From Sphaerisporangium cinnabarinum (GTDB taxonomy: Bacteria; Actinomycetota; Actinomycetes; Actinomycetales; Cellulomonadaceae), in the NCBI GenBank assembly GCA_003052455.1, contig QAPD01000001.1, forward strand, positions 1 through 64,000: a stretch of DNA of 64,000 nt. Direction: 5' to 3'. Shown in pieces: positions 36,227 through 43,501 of this stretch. A model generated the notes under the pieces. That model was not told the DNA's origin. It did no database searches and saw nothing but the letters and a program-made list of their open reading frames with translations. Every line of letters begins with the position of its first letter. Positions within the stretch are counted from its first letter, which is position 1. The position numbers and the translations under genes are program-made.

Positions 36227-36293
36227 CGACCGGATACCTCCGACCGGAGGCGGTCGACGGTCCGCTCTCGACCAGCGGGGGCGACCGGATACC
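36227..36293. repeat. Repeated CGACCGGATACC motifs in the aspS/oxidoreductase divergent promoter
   Basis: CGACCGGATACC occurs at 36227-36238 and again at 36282-36293, 55 bases apart, with a shorter copy CGACCGGA at 36241-36248. Between them is a palindrome CCTCCG-AC-CGGAGG (36237-36250). The second copy ends in a possible -10 TACCGT for the plus-strand gene. Operator-like, regulator unknown. Confidence 0.5.
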
Positions 36294-36396
36294 GTGGCGG
36301 CACCGCCGGGTCCGGCGCCGCGCCCGCGGGCGCGCACGGGCCGACCGGCCGCGGCAGGGCCGTCCGGCCCGCCGCCCGCACGAAGGAGGGTGACCC

Positions 36397-36864
36397 GTGG
36401 CACGCACCATCGCGACGAACCGGCGCGTCGAGCGCGACGAGCTCGAGGAGTTCCTGCGCTCCCGGCACGACGGCGTCCTCGTCACCACCCGCGCTGACGG
36501 CCGTCCCCAGCTCAGCCCGGTCACGTACGGGGTCGACGACGCGGGTCGGGTCGTCGTGTCGACGTACCCCGAGCGCGCCAAGGCGGTCAACGTGCGTCGC
36601 GACCCGCGCGCGTCGCTCCTGTCGCTGGGCGAGCGGTTCTCCGACCCGTGGGTGCAGGTCGACGGCGAGGCGGAGGTGATCGACCTGCCCGCTTCGGTCG
36701 AGCCGCTCGTCGACTACTACCGCGCCGTCAGCGGCGAGCACCCGGACTGGGACGAGTACCGCGCGGCGATGGTCGGCCAGGGCAAGTCGCTCGTGCGGCT
36801 GACGGTCACGCGCTGGGGCCCGATCGCGACGGGCGGCTTCCCGGCGCGCCTCGCCGACGCCTGA
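36397..36864 (+). CDS. PPOX-class F420/FMN-dependent oxidoreductase
   Basis: 155 residues, split beta-barrel flavin/deazaflavin reductase. Visible pattern: [39 protein letters not shown] in consecutive short blocks, [31 protein letters not shown] and a C-terminal [12 protein letters not shown]. This spacing is typical of actinobacterial FDOR-B proteins that use F420. Substrate unknown. GTG 36397 has GGAGGGTG upstream. Convergent with the radical SAM gene, six bases apart. Confidence 0.85.
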   Translation: MARTIATNRRVERDELEEFLRSRHDGVLVTTRADGRPQLSPVTYGVDDAGRVVVSTYPERAKAVNVRRDPRASLLSLGERFSDPWVQVDGEAEVIDLPASVEPLVDYYRAVSGEHPDWDEYRAAMVGQGKSLVRLTVTRWGPIATGGFPARLADA

Positions 36865-36870
36865 GACCGG

Positions 36871-38526
36871 TCAGAACAGGACCTGCTCGACTCCCCCGCC
36901 GACGACGTCGAGCCCTCCGCCGTCCACCGGCATGCCCGCGAGCGCCCCGCCGTGACCGTCGCGCGCGTCCGGCGGCGTCGGGTCGACGGCGAGGCTGCCG
37001 GCCGGGTAGGCGCCGTCCGCCGGCGGTCCTGGCCGGCGGTGCCGGTCGCCGGGCTCGCCGCGGCGGAACCGGCCCTCGACACCCGCGGGCTCCCGGTGAC
37101 CCGAGACGGCGAACCCCCGTGCCTCGAGCATCGGCCGCACGCGGTCCCAGAGCCAGGACCGGTACGCCGTCGAGGCGTACGTGCCGCGCGCGTACACGCG
37201 CTCGTACCCGGGGACGAGCCGCGGGTGCTCGCGCGCGAGCCAGCCCATGTACCACTCGCGCGTGCCCGGCTTGAGGTGCAGGGGCAGCACCGTGACGCCC
37301 GTGGCGCCCGCGTCCTTGACGGCGTCGAGCAGCTCGGTGAGCGCGCGGGTCGAGTCGGTGAGCCACGGCAGCACGGGGGCGACCATGACGCCGCACGGCA
37401 GGCCGGCCTCCCGGACCGTGCGGACGAGGTCGAGCCGTGCGCGCGGCGACGGCGTGCCGGGTTCGACGCTCGCCTGGAGCTCGGGGTCCAGGAGCGCGAG
37501 GGACACGCCGATCCCGACCTCGACGCGCGAGGCGGCGTCGACGAGCAGGGGCAGGTCGCGGCGCAGGAGCGTGCCCTTGGTCAGCACGGACAGCGGCGTG
37601 CCCGACCCGGCGAGGGCGTCGATGATGCCGGGCATGAGGCGGTAGCGTCCCTCGGCGCGCTGGTACGGGTCGGTGTTGGTGCCCAGCGCGACGGCCTCGC
37701 GCGCCCAGGACGGTCGGGCGAGCTCGGCGCGCAGCACGTCGTCGACGTTGACCTTGACCACGACCTCCCGGTCGAAGTCCTCGCCCGCGTCGAGGTCGAG
37801 GTACTCGTGCGTGGGGCGGGCGAAGCAGTTGTGGCTCACGACCCCCGCGGCGACGAAGTCGCGCGTGCCGGTCGTGATGTCGACCAGCTCCGTCACCTCC
37901 CCCGGCCCGTCGAGGGCCTCGAGGGAGTCGACGCGCAGCGCCTCGCCGCCGGTGACGTCCTGGCCGTCAAGGACGGGCCGCCCGTCCGCGAGCGCGGCGG
38001 CGCCCGGCCCGACGAGCACGTCGCCGAGCGCCAGGCGGGCGCGGTGCCCGGCACCGCCGACGACGTGGCGCCACCCGCGCTCGGTGAGGAACCGGTGGTC
38101 GCCGCTCGCGACGAGGCGCGTGCCGTCGGCGAGGGTCACCCGGTAGGCGCGCTTGCGGGTGGTCCAGCGGTCGAGGACGCGGGTGCGCACGTAGCGCCGG
38201 TACGCGCCGTAGGGGGCGGTGCCGACGATCTCGTCGCCGACGCGCAGCTCGCCGATCGCCCGCTGTGTGCCGTCGGCCAGGAGCACGGGCGTGCTCGGCG
38301 CGAGGCAGTAGGAGCACGCGTGGCTGCACCCGCGGTACGGGTTGACCGTCCAGCGGAAGGGCATGCGCGACATCGCCGGGACCTTCGACAGCGCGCTCTT
38401 GGCCGTGACCTCGTGGAACGTGATCCCCGCGAACTCGGGCGTGCGCACGCTGCGGACGAGGCCCATGCGCTCCAAACCGGGGAGCGCGCCGTCGTCCGCG
38501 CCGAGCGCCTGTCCGTCCCACCGCAT
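36871..38526 (-). CDS. Intein-containing Rv2578c-type radical SAM protein
   Basis: 551-residue precursor; about 391 residues after splicing. The radical SAM cluster motif is CSHACSYC (Cys67, Cys71, Cys74), but Cys74 is the first residue of a 160-residue mini-intein, and the true third cluster cysteine is Cys234, directly after the intein (CFARPTHEYL). The mature enzyme therefore reads CxxxCxxC only after splicing. The rest shows the Elp3/MiaB-like barrel (VALGTNTDPYQRAEG, SVLTKGTLLRRD, VGIGVSLALLD) of the Rv2578c/DNA-repair-associated photolyase-like family. ATG 38526 lies just downstream of a perfect LexA box, so expression should be DNA-damage inducible. The C-terminal 80 residues are Pro/Gly/Asp-rich and poorly conserved. 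Reaction unknown. Confidence 0.92.
   Translation of the reverse strand: MRWDGQALGADDGALPGLERMGLVRSVRTPEFAGITFHEVTAKSALSKVPAMSRMPFRWTVNPYRGCSHACSYCLAPSTPVLLADGTQRAIGELRVGDEIVGTAPYGAYRRYVRTRVLDRWTTRKRAYRVTLADGTRLVASGDHRFLTERGWRHVVGGAGHRARLALGDVLVGPGAAALADGRPVLDGQDVTGGEALRVDSLEALDGPGEVTELVDITTGTRDFVAAGVVSHNCFARPTHEYLDLDAGEDFDREVVVKVNVDDVLRAELARPSWAREAVALGTNTDPYQRAEGRYRLMPGIIDALAGSGTPLSVLTKGTLLRRDLPLLVDAASRVEVGIGVSLALLDPELQASVEPGTPSPRARLDLVRTVREAGLPCGVMVAPVLPWLTDSTRALTELLDAVKDAGATGVTVLPLHLKPGTREWYMGWLAREHPRLVPGYERVYARGTYASTAYRSWLWDRVRPMLEARGFAVSGHREPAGVEGRFRRGEPGDRHRRPGPPADGAYPAGSLAVDPTPPDARDGHGGALAGMPVDGGGLDVVGGGVEQVLF
37828..38307 (-). other. Mini-intein (protein-splicing element) inside the radical SAM gene
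   Basis: Codes for precursor residues 74-233. Block A: CLAPSTPVLLADGTQR with Cys1. Block B: LVASGDHRFLTERGW with its His. Block F: VTELVDITTG. Block G: GVVSHN followed by Cys+1. There is no LAGLIDADG homing endonuclease; the middle is a short Gly/Ala/Asp linker. All residues for a standard Cys1/Asn-terminal/Cys+1 splicing reaction are present. Confidence 0.92.
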
Positions 38527-38533
38527 CGCGCCA

Positions 38534-38562
38534 TTCGAACAAACGTTCGAACCTGCTGTCAA
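38534..38562 (-). promoter_or_regulatory. SOS promoter with LexA box in front of the radical SAM gene
   Basis: TTCGAAC-AAAC-GTTCGAA (38534-38551) is a perfect palindrome that contains the actinobacterial SOS consensus TCGAACN4GTTCGA. On the minus strand a consensus -35 TTGACA (38562-38557) is followed after 17 bases by the -10 position, which falls in the LexA box itself, so a bound repressor would cover the promoter. The box ends eight bases before the start codon. Confidence 0.88.
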
Positions 38563-38569
38563 GGACGGG

Positions 38570-39007
38570 TCATCCGCCGGCGGACCACGCCTTGAGCAGC
38601 GCCAGGTTCCCGAGGGGGATGTGGTGGCCGATCCGGGGGTGGTCGAGCGCGACGCCGACGACCCCGGCCGCGGCGAACGACGCGACGTAGTCGATCGCCG
38701 CCGGCACGGGCACGCCCAGCAGCGGCACGGAGCCGGTCCCGTCGGCCGCCAGACCGAGCGCCCGGGCCGCCTCGTCCGCGCGCGGGGCGCTGCTGTAGAG
38801 GCAGATCATGGGCCCCTGGTCCGCGGCGACGGCGTACGGACGCGGCTGGTCCTCGGGCCCCCGGGCGATGAAGAACCACGTGCCGAGGCGCGCTGCCTGC
38901 CGCCACAGCGCGATCTGCACCGACGTATCGCCCGCGGGCGCGCCCCGCACGGCCTCGTCGAGGCGGTCCAGCTCCGCGACGGCGGCGGGGTCGTTGTCTC
39001 GGGTCAT
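38570..39007 (-). CDS. Uncharacterised small protein, possibly SseB-like
   Basis: 145 residues, no signal or membrane span. The centre reads IALWRQAARLGTWFFIARG, then RPYAVAADQGPMICLYSS with AARALGLA, and the C-terminus has VVGVALDHPRIGHHIPLGNL. This pattern (a short helix, TW/F-F-IAR, a strand with ICLYS, then GxAxNHP...) recalls the SseB N-terminal domain of actinobacterial proteins, but I am not certain. ATG 39007 has GAGG eight bases upstream. Lies upstream of the SOS promoter and divergent from the thiamine transporter operon. Confidence 0.7.
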   Translation of the reverse strand: MTRDNDPAAVAELDRLDEAVRGAPAGDTSVQIALWRQAARLGTWFFIARGPEDQPRPYAVAADQGPMICLYSSAPRADEAARALGLAADGTGSVPLLGVPVPAAIDYVASFAAAGVVGVALDHPRIGHHIPLGNLALLKAWSAGG

Positions 39008-39117
39008 GCGCGCTGCCTCGTTCCTCGTCGTCGGAGCCCGTCCCCGGTCCGCGCGGGCGCCTCGTCGCCGTCACCTTCTCACGGTGGCCGGACGTCCCGG
39101 TGGGTGAGACGCCGGGA

Positions 39118-39146
39118 TTGTCCGGCGGACGTCCAGGCCCTAGGGT
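39118..39146 (+). promoter_or_regulatory. Promoter of the riboswitch-controlled ECF operon
   Basis: -35 TTGTCC (39118-39123), 17-base spacer, -10 TAGGGT (39141-39146); transcription would start a few bases before the TPP aptamer. The region 39008-39117 upstream shows nothing else recognisable. Confidence 0.6.
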
Positions 39147-39157
39147 CGGGCCGAACG

Positions 39158-39257
39158 CCCCCGGGGAGCGCACGAGCGCTGAGAGTGCAGGTCGGACACC
39201 CGTCCCCCCTGCAGACCCGTGGAACCTGATCTGGTTCGTACCAGCGAAGGGAGCAGG
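39158..39257 (+). ncRNA. TPP riboswitch (THI element)
   Basis: The two conserved halves of the aptamer are plain: GCTGAGAGTGCA with the following GGTCGGACACCCG and GACCC, then GGAACCTGATCTGGTTCGTA (read as CCTGATCTGGTT) and CCAGCGAAGGGAGCA. These bind the pyrimidine and pyrophosphate ends of thiamine pyrophosphate. It precedes an ECF transporter gene cluster by about 120 bases and should shut it off when TPP is plentiful. Confidence 0.95.
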
Positions 39258-39342
39258 GCCGACGTCACCGTCCCCTGCGCGCTCGTGCCCGCGCCCCGCG
39301 CGTGCCGTCCGCGCAGGAGCGGCGGTGGCGCGCCGTCGTGCA

Positions 39343-39370
39343 CCCTTCGTCCCGGGGGCCCGACGGAGGG
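39343..39370 (+). promoter_or_regulatory. Ribosome-binding-site hairpin, expression platform of the TPP riboswitch
   Basis: CCCTTCGTC (39343-39351) pairs with GACGGAGGG (39362-39370) over nine bases with one G-U; the second arm contains the ykoE Shine-Dalgarno GGAGGG, six bases from the ATG. This fits translational control, as expected for actinobacterial TPP switches. Confidence 0.65.
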
Positions 39371-39376
39371 AACCGC

Positions 39377-40081
39377 ATGACCGAGCCCCGCACCACCCCG
39401 CCCCGGGCGACCCCGCCCACCGGCACGCCCGGCCCGCCGGCCGACGGCGTGCCCCCGGCGCCCGGTCCCGGAGACCGCGCCGTCACCGCTCCCCCCGCCC
39501 GCGCCCGGCGCCGCGGCCTCACGCTCCACGAGACGGTCCTCGTCGCCGTCCTGGGCGTCGTGTTCGGGTTCGTCTACTGGGCGTTCGTGCAGCTCTGGGC
39601 CCCGCTCCAGCTCGCCATGGGGCCCCTCGCGGACCTTGCCGCGAACGTGCTCGCGGGCGCGTGGATCGTCGTCGGCCCGCTCGCGACGTACATCGTGCGC
39701 AAGCCGGGCGTCGGCATCCTCACCGAGACGCTCGCGGCGCTCGTCGAGGTGGTCTTCCTCGCGTCGCCCGCGGGCCCGCTTCTCGTCCTCGTGGGGCTCG
39801 TCCAGGGGGTGGGCGCGGAGATCCCCTTCGCGCTGACCCGGTACCGCCGCTACGGCTGGTGGGTGTTCGTGGCGTCGGGAGTCAGCGCGGCGCTCGTCAC
39901 CTACGCGTTCAACGCGGTCCGGTTCGGCTGGCTCGGGCAGGACTACGCGATGCTCCGGCTCGGCGTGCAGGTCGTCTCGTGCGTCGTGCTGTGCGGGATC
40001 GCGGCGCGCCTCCTCGGCGACGCCCTCGCCCGCACCGGCGCGCTCGACGCCTTCGCGATCGGCACGGACCGCCGTGGCTGA
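39377..40081 (+). CDS. ykoE: ECF transporter substrate-binding (S) component, YkoE type
   Basis: 234 residues: a Pro/Ala/Thr-rich cytoplasmic N-terminus (about 55 residues), then about five membrane spans (TVLVAVLGVVFGFVYWAFVQLW, NVLAGAWIVVGPLATYIV, EVVFLASPAGPLLVLVGLVQG, WWVFVASGVSAALVTYAF, VVSCVVLCGIAARLLG). The YkoE family binds the thiamine pyrimidine moiety (hydroxymethylpyrimidine). Assignment rests on the TPP riboswitch plus the ATPase and T-component genes that follow. ATG 39377 with GGAGGG upstream. Overlaps the next gene by eight bases. Confidence 0.9.
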   Translation: MTEPRTTPPRATPPTGTPGPPADGVPPAPGPGDRAVTAPPARARRRGLTLHETVLVAVLGVVFGFVYWAFVQLWAPLQLAMGPLADLAANVLAGAWIVVGPLATYIVRKPGVGILTETLAALVEVVFLASPAGPLLVLVGLVQGVGAEIPFALTRYRRYGWWVFVASGVSAALVTYAFNAVRFGWLGQDYAMLRLGVQVVSCVVLCGIAARLLGDALARTGALDAFAIGTDRRG

Positions 40082-42002
40082 GGTGCGGGACGCCGCGACG
40101 GACGCCATGCCCGACACCGTGCCGGGCACCGTGCCGAGCGTCGCGCCGGACGCCGTCTCCGCCGTCGGCCTGACCGTCACCGTGGGCCACGACGCAGAGT
40201 GCGTGCTCGACGACCTCACCCTGACCGTGCCCGCCGGCACCGGGCTGCTCGTGCTCGGCCCCTCGGGCTGCGGGAAGTCCACGCTGCTGCGCGCGCTCGT
40301 CGGCGTCGTGCCCCACACGCTCCCGGGCACCGTCACGGGCGACCTGCGCGTGACGGGCGTCGACCCGCGCTCCACGACCCCCGCGGGGCTCGCCGCGCGC
40401 GTCGGCCTCGTCCAGCAGCGGCCGGGCGACCAGCTCTGCCTCGCCCGCGTCGACGAGGAGCTGCGGTTCGCGCTCGAGAACCGCGCGGCGGACCCGCGCA
40501 CCATGGACGCCCGCGCCGCCACCGCTCTCGCCGCTGCCGGTGCGGGCCACCTGCACGACCGACCGACCCACGCGCTGTCCGGCGGCGAGGCGCAGCGCGT
40601 CGCCCTCGCGGCGGCGCTCGTCGCCGATCCCGAGCTCGTGGTCCTCGACGAGCCGACGGCGTTCCTCGACCCGGCCGCGGCGCACGAGGTGGGGACGCTC
40701 GTGGGCGGGCTCGTCCGGGCGCCCGGACCGGACCCGCACGACGCCCCCGGCCGGTCGGTCGTGCTCGTCGAGCACCGCCTCGACGACGTCGGGACGCTCC
40801 CGGACGCGACCCTCGTGCTCGACCGCACGGGCCGCGCCGTCGCGCACGGCCCCACGACCGCCGTCCTGCGCGCGCACGCCGCCACGCTCGCCGCGCTCGG
40901 GTGCTGGCTGCCGCTCGACGTCCGGCTCGAGCACGCCGGAGCCCCCGGCCCGCTCGGTGGGCCCGCGACCGACGCCTGGCTCGTCGACCTCGCGCGCACC
41001 GCAGACCCGCGCGCCTCGGACACCGGTCCGACGGCGCCCGGCCCGGTCGCCCTCCGCGCCCGTCGTCTCGCGGTGCACCGCGCCACGGCAGGCCGCCGAC
41101 GGCGCGGGCGGGACGAGACAGCCGTGGTGCACGACGTCGACCTCGACGTCCGCGCGGGCGAGGTGCTCGCGGTGGTGGGGCCGAACGGCGGCGGCAAGTC
41201 CACCCTCCTGCGCGGGCTCGCGGGACTCGAACGGACCACGGGCGACGTGACGACGACGGCGGACGCGCCCGTCGCGATGGTGTTCCAGGACCCGGAGCAC
41301 CAGCTCCTCGCGCGGACGGTGCGCGACGAGGTCGCCTGGTCGGCCCGCCTCGCGCGGCTCGACGACGTCGACGGGCGCGTCGCGCGCACCCTCGACGCCT
41401 TCGCCCTGACGCACCTCGCCGACGCCAACCCGTACCGGCTCTCCGGCGGCGAGCAACGGCGCCTGTCGCTCGCGACGGCGACGGTGCTCGACCCCCCCGT
41501 CCTCCTCGCCGACGAGCCCACGTCGGGGCTCGACCGCGCCCAGGCGGGCGCCGTCGCCCGCGCGCTGCGGCAGCGGGCCGACGCGGGCGGCGCGGTCGTC
41601 GTCGTCACGCACGACCTCGCGCTCGTCGCGGCGCTCGCCGACCGCGTCGCAGTGGTCGTCGGCGGCCGGCTCGTGGCGCTCGGCCCGGCCGCCACCGTGC
41701 TGGCCGACGACGCGCTGTGCCGGAGCGCGCGCCTGCGCCGCCCGCCCCTGCTCGCGTGGTGGGCCCGCACGGGACGCCGCCAGGGCGTCGACCCGGGCGC
41801 GCTCGTCCGCGCGCTCGACACGGCGGTCGACACGGCGGTCGACACCGCGGTCGACACCGCGGTCGACACGGCCGCCACGGTCGTTCGCGACACCGCCGAC
41901 GACGGCGCGCCCGTCGGCGGGGACCCACCCGGTGCGGGGCCGGGTGGCTCGACCGCCCACGCACGGACCGTGGCCCCCGCCTGCACCGAGGCCGCCCCGT
42001 GA
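40074..42002 (+). CDS. ykoD: ECF transporter ATPase with two fused ABC domains, YkoD type
   Basis: 642 residues, energising module of the thiamine-precursor importer. First ABC domain: GPSGCGKSTLLRALVG, LSGGEAQRVALAAAL, LVVLDEPTAFLDP. Second: GPNGGGKSTLLRGLAG, LSGGEQRRLSLATAT, VLLADEPTSGLDRA, VVVVTHDLALV. Fusion of the two ATPases in one chain is typical for YkoD. The C-terminal tail after about residue 575 is low-complexity and includes a five-copy DTAV repeat (41814-41873). GTG 40074 overlaps the end of ykoE; the first 20 residues are Thr/Pro-rich and the start could be later. Confidence 0.92.
   Translation: MAEVRDAATDAMPDTVPGTVPSVAPDAVSAVGLTVTVGHDAECVLDDLTLTVPAGTGLLVLGPSGCGKSTLLRALVGVVPHTLPGTVTGDLRVTGVDPRSTTPAGLAARVGLVQQRPGDQLCLARVDEELRFALENRAADPRTMDARAATALAAAGAGHLHDRPTHALSGGEAQRVALAAALVADPELVVLDEPTAFLDPAAAHEVGTLVGGLVRAPGPDPHDAPGRSVVLVEHRLDDVGTLPDATLVLDRTGRAVAHGPTTAVLRAHAATLAALGCWLPLDVRLEHAGAPGPLGGPATDAWLVDLARTADPRASDTGPTAPGPVALRARRLAVHRATAGRRRRGRDETAVVHDVDLDVRAGEVLAVVGPNGGGKSTLLRGLAGLERTTGDVTTTADAPVAMVFQDPEHQLLARTVRDEVAWSARLARLDDVDGRVARTLDAFALTHLADANPYRLSGGEQRRLSLATATVLDPPVLLADEPTSGLDRAQAGAVARALRQRADAGGAVVVVTHDLALVAALADRVAVVVGGRLVALGPAATVLADDALCRSARLRRPPLLAWWARTGRRQGVDPGALVRALDTAVDTAVDTAVDTAVDTAATVVRDTADDGAPVGGDPPGAGPGGSTAHARTVAPACTEAAP
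41814..41873 (+). repeat. Five tandem copies of a 12-base unit in ykoD
   Basis: Unit GTCGACACGGCG with G/C substitutions at one position, encoding repeated Val-Asp-Thr-Ala. It adds a flexible tail to the ATPase and is a likely site of length variation between strains. Confidence 0.85.
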
Positions 42003-42787
42003 CCGCGCGGCACAGCACGCCCCTCGGGCGCTGGAACCCGACGGTCAAGCTCGCGACCGTCCTCGTCGTGTCGACCGGCGCGCTCCTCGTCACCGACCCG
42101 TACACCCCCGCGATCGGGTGGCTGCTCACGGTCGGGACGCTGCTGGTCGTGGGACGCGTCCCCGTCCGCACGCTCGCCCTGGCCCACGTGCCCTTCCTCG
42201 TCTTCGCGACGAGCCTGCTGGTCGTCAACGTCGCCACCCGGCCCGGCGGCGACCCGGTCGGCCTCGGCCCGGTCACCGTCGGCTCCGACGGCCTGACGAT
42301 CGGCGCCGGGCTCGCCGTGCGCACGCTGCTCGTCGGCGCCCTGTCGCTCACCGTCGCGACGACGACCGACCCGGTGCGGCTCATGACGAGCCTGCACCAG
42401 CACGGGCGACTGCCCCTGACGTGGACCTACGCGGTGCTCGCGGCCCACCGGCTGCTCGTCGAGCTCCCCGACGCCTGGCACACGATCCGCTGCGCCCAGG
42501 CCGTGCGCGACCCGCGCCGACGACGCGGCGCGCTCCCCCGGTCCCCCCGCGCGCTCGGCTCCGCGGCGTTCGCCCTCCTCGTCGGTGCCGTGCGCCGGTC
42601 CGAGCGCCTGACCGTCGCGCTCGAGTCACGGGGCCTGGGGTCCGGTCCGCGGACCACGTCGCGGCCCGTGCCGCTCGGCGTGCCCGACGTCGTCGCCGCG
42701 GTGGGCGTGCTGGCGGTCGCGGCGGCGGTGGTCGTCGCCGGGCTTCTCGGGGGGTGGGTCACCGGGCTGGGCGCGCTCACGGCGTGA
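41999..42787 (+). CDS. ykoC: ECF transporter transmembrane (T) component, YkoC type
   Basis: 262 residues with about five spans (LATVLVVSTGALLVT, IGWLLTVGTLLVVG, VPFLVFATSLLVVNVA, AVGVLAVAAAVVVAGLLGGWV). Two arginine coupling helices expected in EcfT proteins are visible as AQAVRDPRRRR and VALESRGLGS. GTG 41999 overlaps the ykoD stop by four bases. With ykoE and ykoD it forms a complete importer. Confidence 0.9.
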   Translation: MTARHSTPLGRWNPTVKLATVLVVSTGALLVTDPYTPAIGWLLTVGTLLVVGRVPVRTLALAHVPFLVFATSLLVVNVATRPGGDPVGLGPVTVGSDGLTIGAGLAVRTLLVGALSLTVATTTDPVRLMTSLHQHGRLPLTWTYAVLAAHRLLVELPDAWHTIRCAQAVRDPRRRRGALPRSPRALGSAAFALLVGAVRRSERLTVALESRGLGSGPRTTSRPVPLGVPDVVAAVGVLAVAAAVVVAGLLGGWVTGLGALTA

Positions 42788-42805
42788 TCCCCGGTGGGAC
42801 ACGGG

Positions 42806-43474
42806 TCAGACGGGCTCGACGACCGCACCCTCCGCGGGGACGCCCCGATCCACGACGCGCGCCGAGCCGTCGCGGACGCGCTCGCGGAACCCCCGGAAGA
42901 CCAGCGGCAGCCCGCGGGCGGCGAGCGCGTCCGCCGCGTCCATGGCCTGCACGTGGACGTGCGGCTGCGTCGAGTTCCCCGAGCTCCCGCAGCGGCCCAG
43001 CTCGTCGCCGACCACGACGCGTCGGCCGGGCTCGACGGCCACCGACCCGGCGCGCAGGTGGGCGAGGACGACGAACGTGCCCGGCCGGTCGAGGGCCAGC
43101 ACCACGTGGTTGCCCGCGAGCGCCGCGGCACCGCCGCGCGCTCGCGCCGCCTGCGTGAGCGCGTAGCCGAGCAGCGCGGCGGGTGAGCGACGGGCCTCGT
43201 GGTCGGGCTCGCCGTCGTGCACCGCGACGACGGTGCCCGCCGCGGGGGCGAGCACGGGCTGCCCGAACGCGACGAACCGTTCGGGCGGCTCGGTGCCCAG
43301 CGCGGTGCGCCAGTCGCGCACGACGGCGGTGCGTCGGCCCCGGACGGCGACGAAGTCGATCGCGTACGTGGTCGCGAACAGGTCGGTGCCGTGGCTCGGC
43401 ACGCGCCGCGCGGGGCTGTTGCGCACGAGCCACGTCCCGTGGAACGGCAGGGCGAGCTCGACCGGTCGCGTCAC
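42806..43474 (-). CDS. M23 family metallopeptidase-like protein
   Basis: 222 residues, LytM-type fold: HGTDLFATTYAIDF near the N-terminus and QPHVHVQAMD near residue 180 supply the usual His/Asp/HxH zinc ligands; GQPVLAPAAGTVVAVHDG and NHVVLAL match the family core. There is no signal peptide or membrane span, which is unusual for a peptidoglycan hydrolase, so it may act inside the cell or be non-enzymatic. GTG 43474 has GGGAGGGAGGG upstream. 27 bases downstream of hisS on the same strand. Confidence 0.85.
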   Translation of the reverse strand: MTRPVELALPFHGTWLVRNSPARRVPSHGTDLFATTYAIDFVAVRGRRTAVVRDWRTALGTEPPERFVAFGQPVLAPAAGTVVAVHDGEPDHEARRSPAALLGYALTQAARARGGAAALAGNHVVLALDRPGTFVVLAHLRAGSVAVEPGRRVVVGDELGRCGSSGNSTQPHVHVQAMDAADALAARGLPLVFRGFRERVRDGSARVVDRGVPAEGAVVEPV

Positions 43475-43501
43475 GTCGCCCTCCCTCCCCGGTGCGGCGG
43501 G

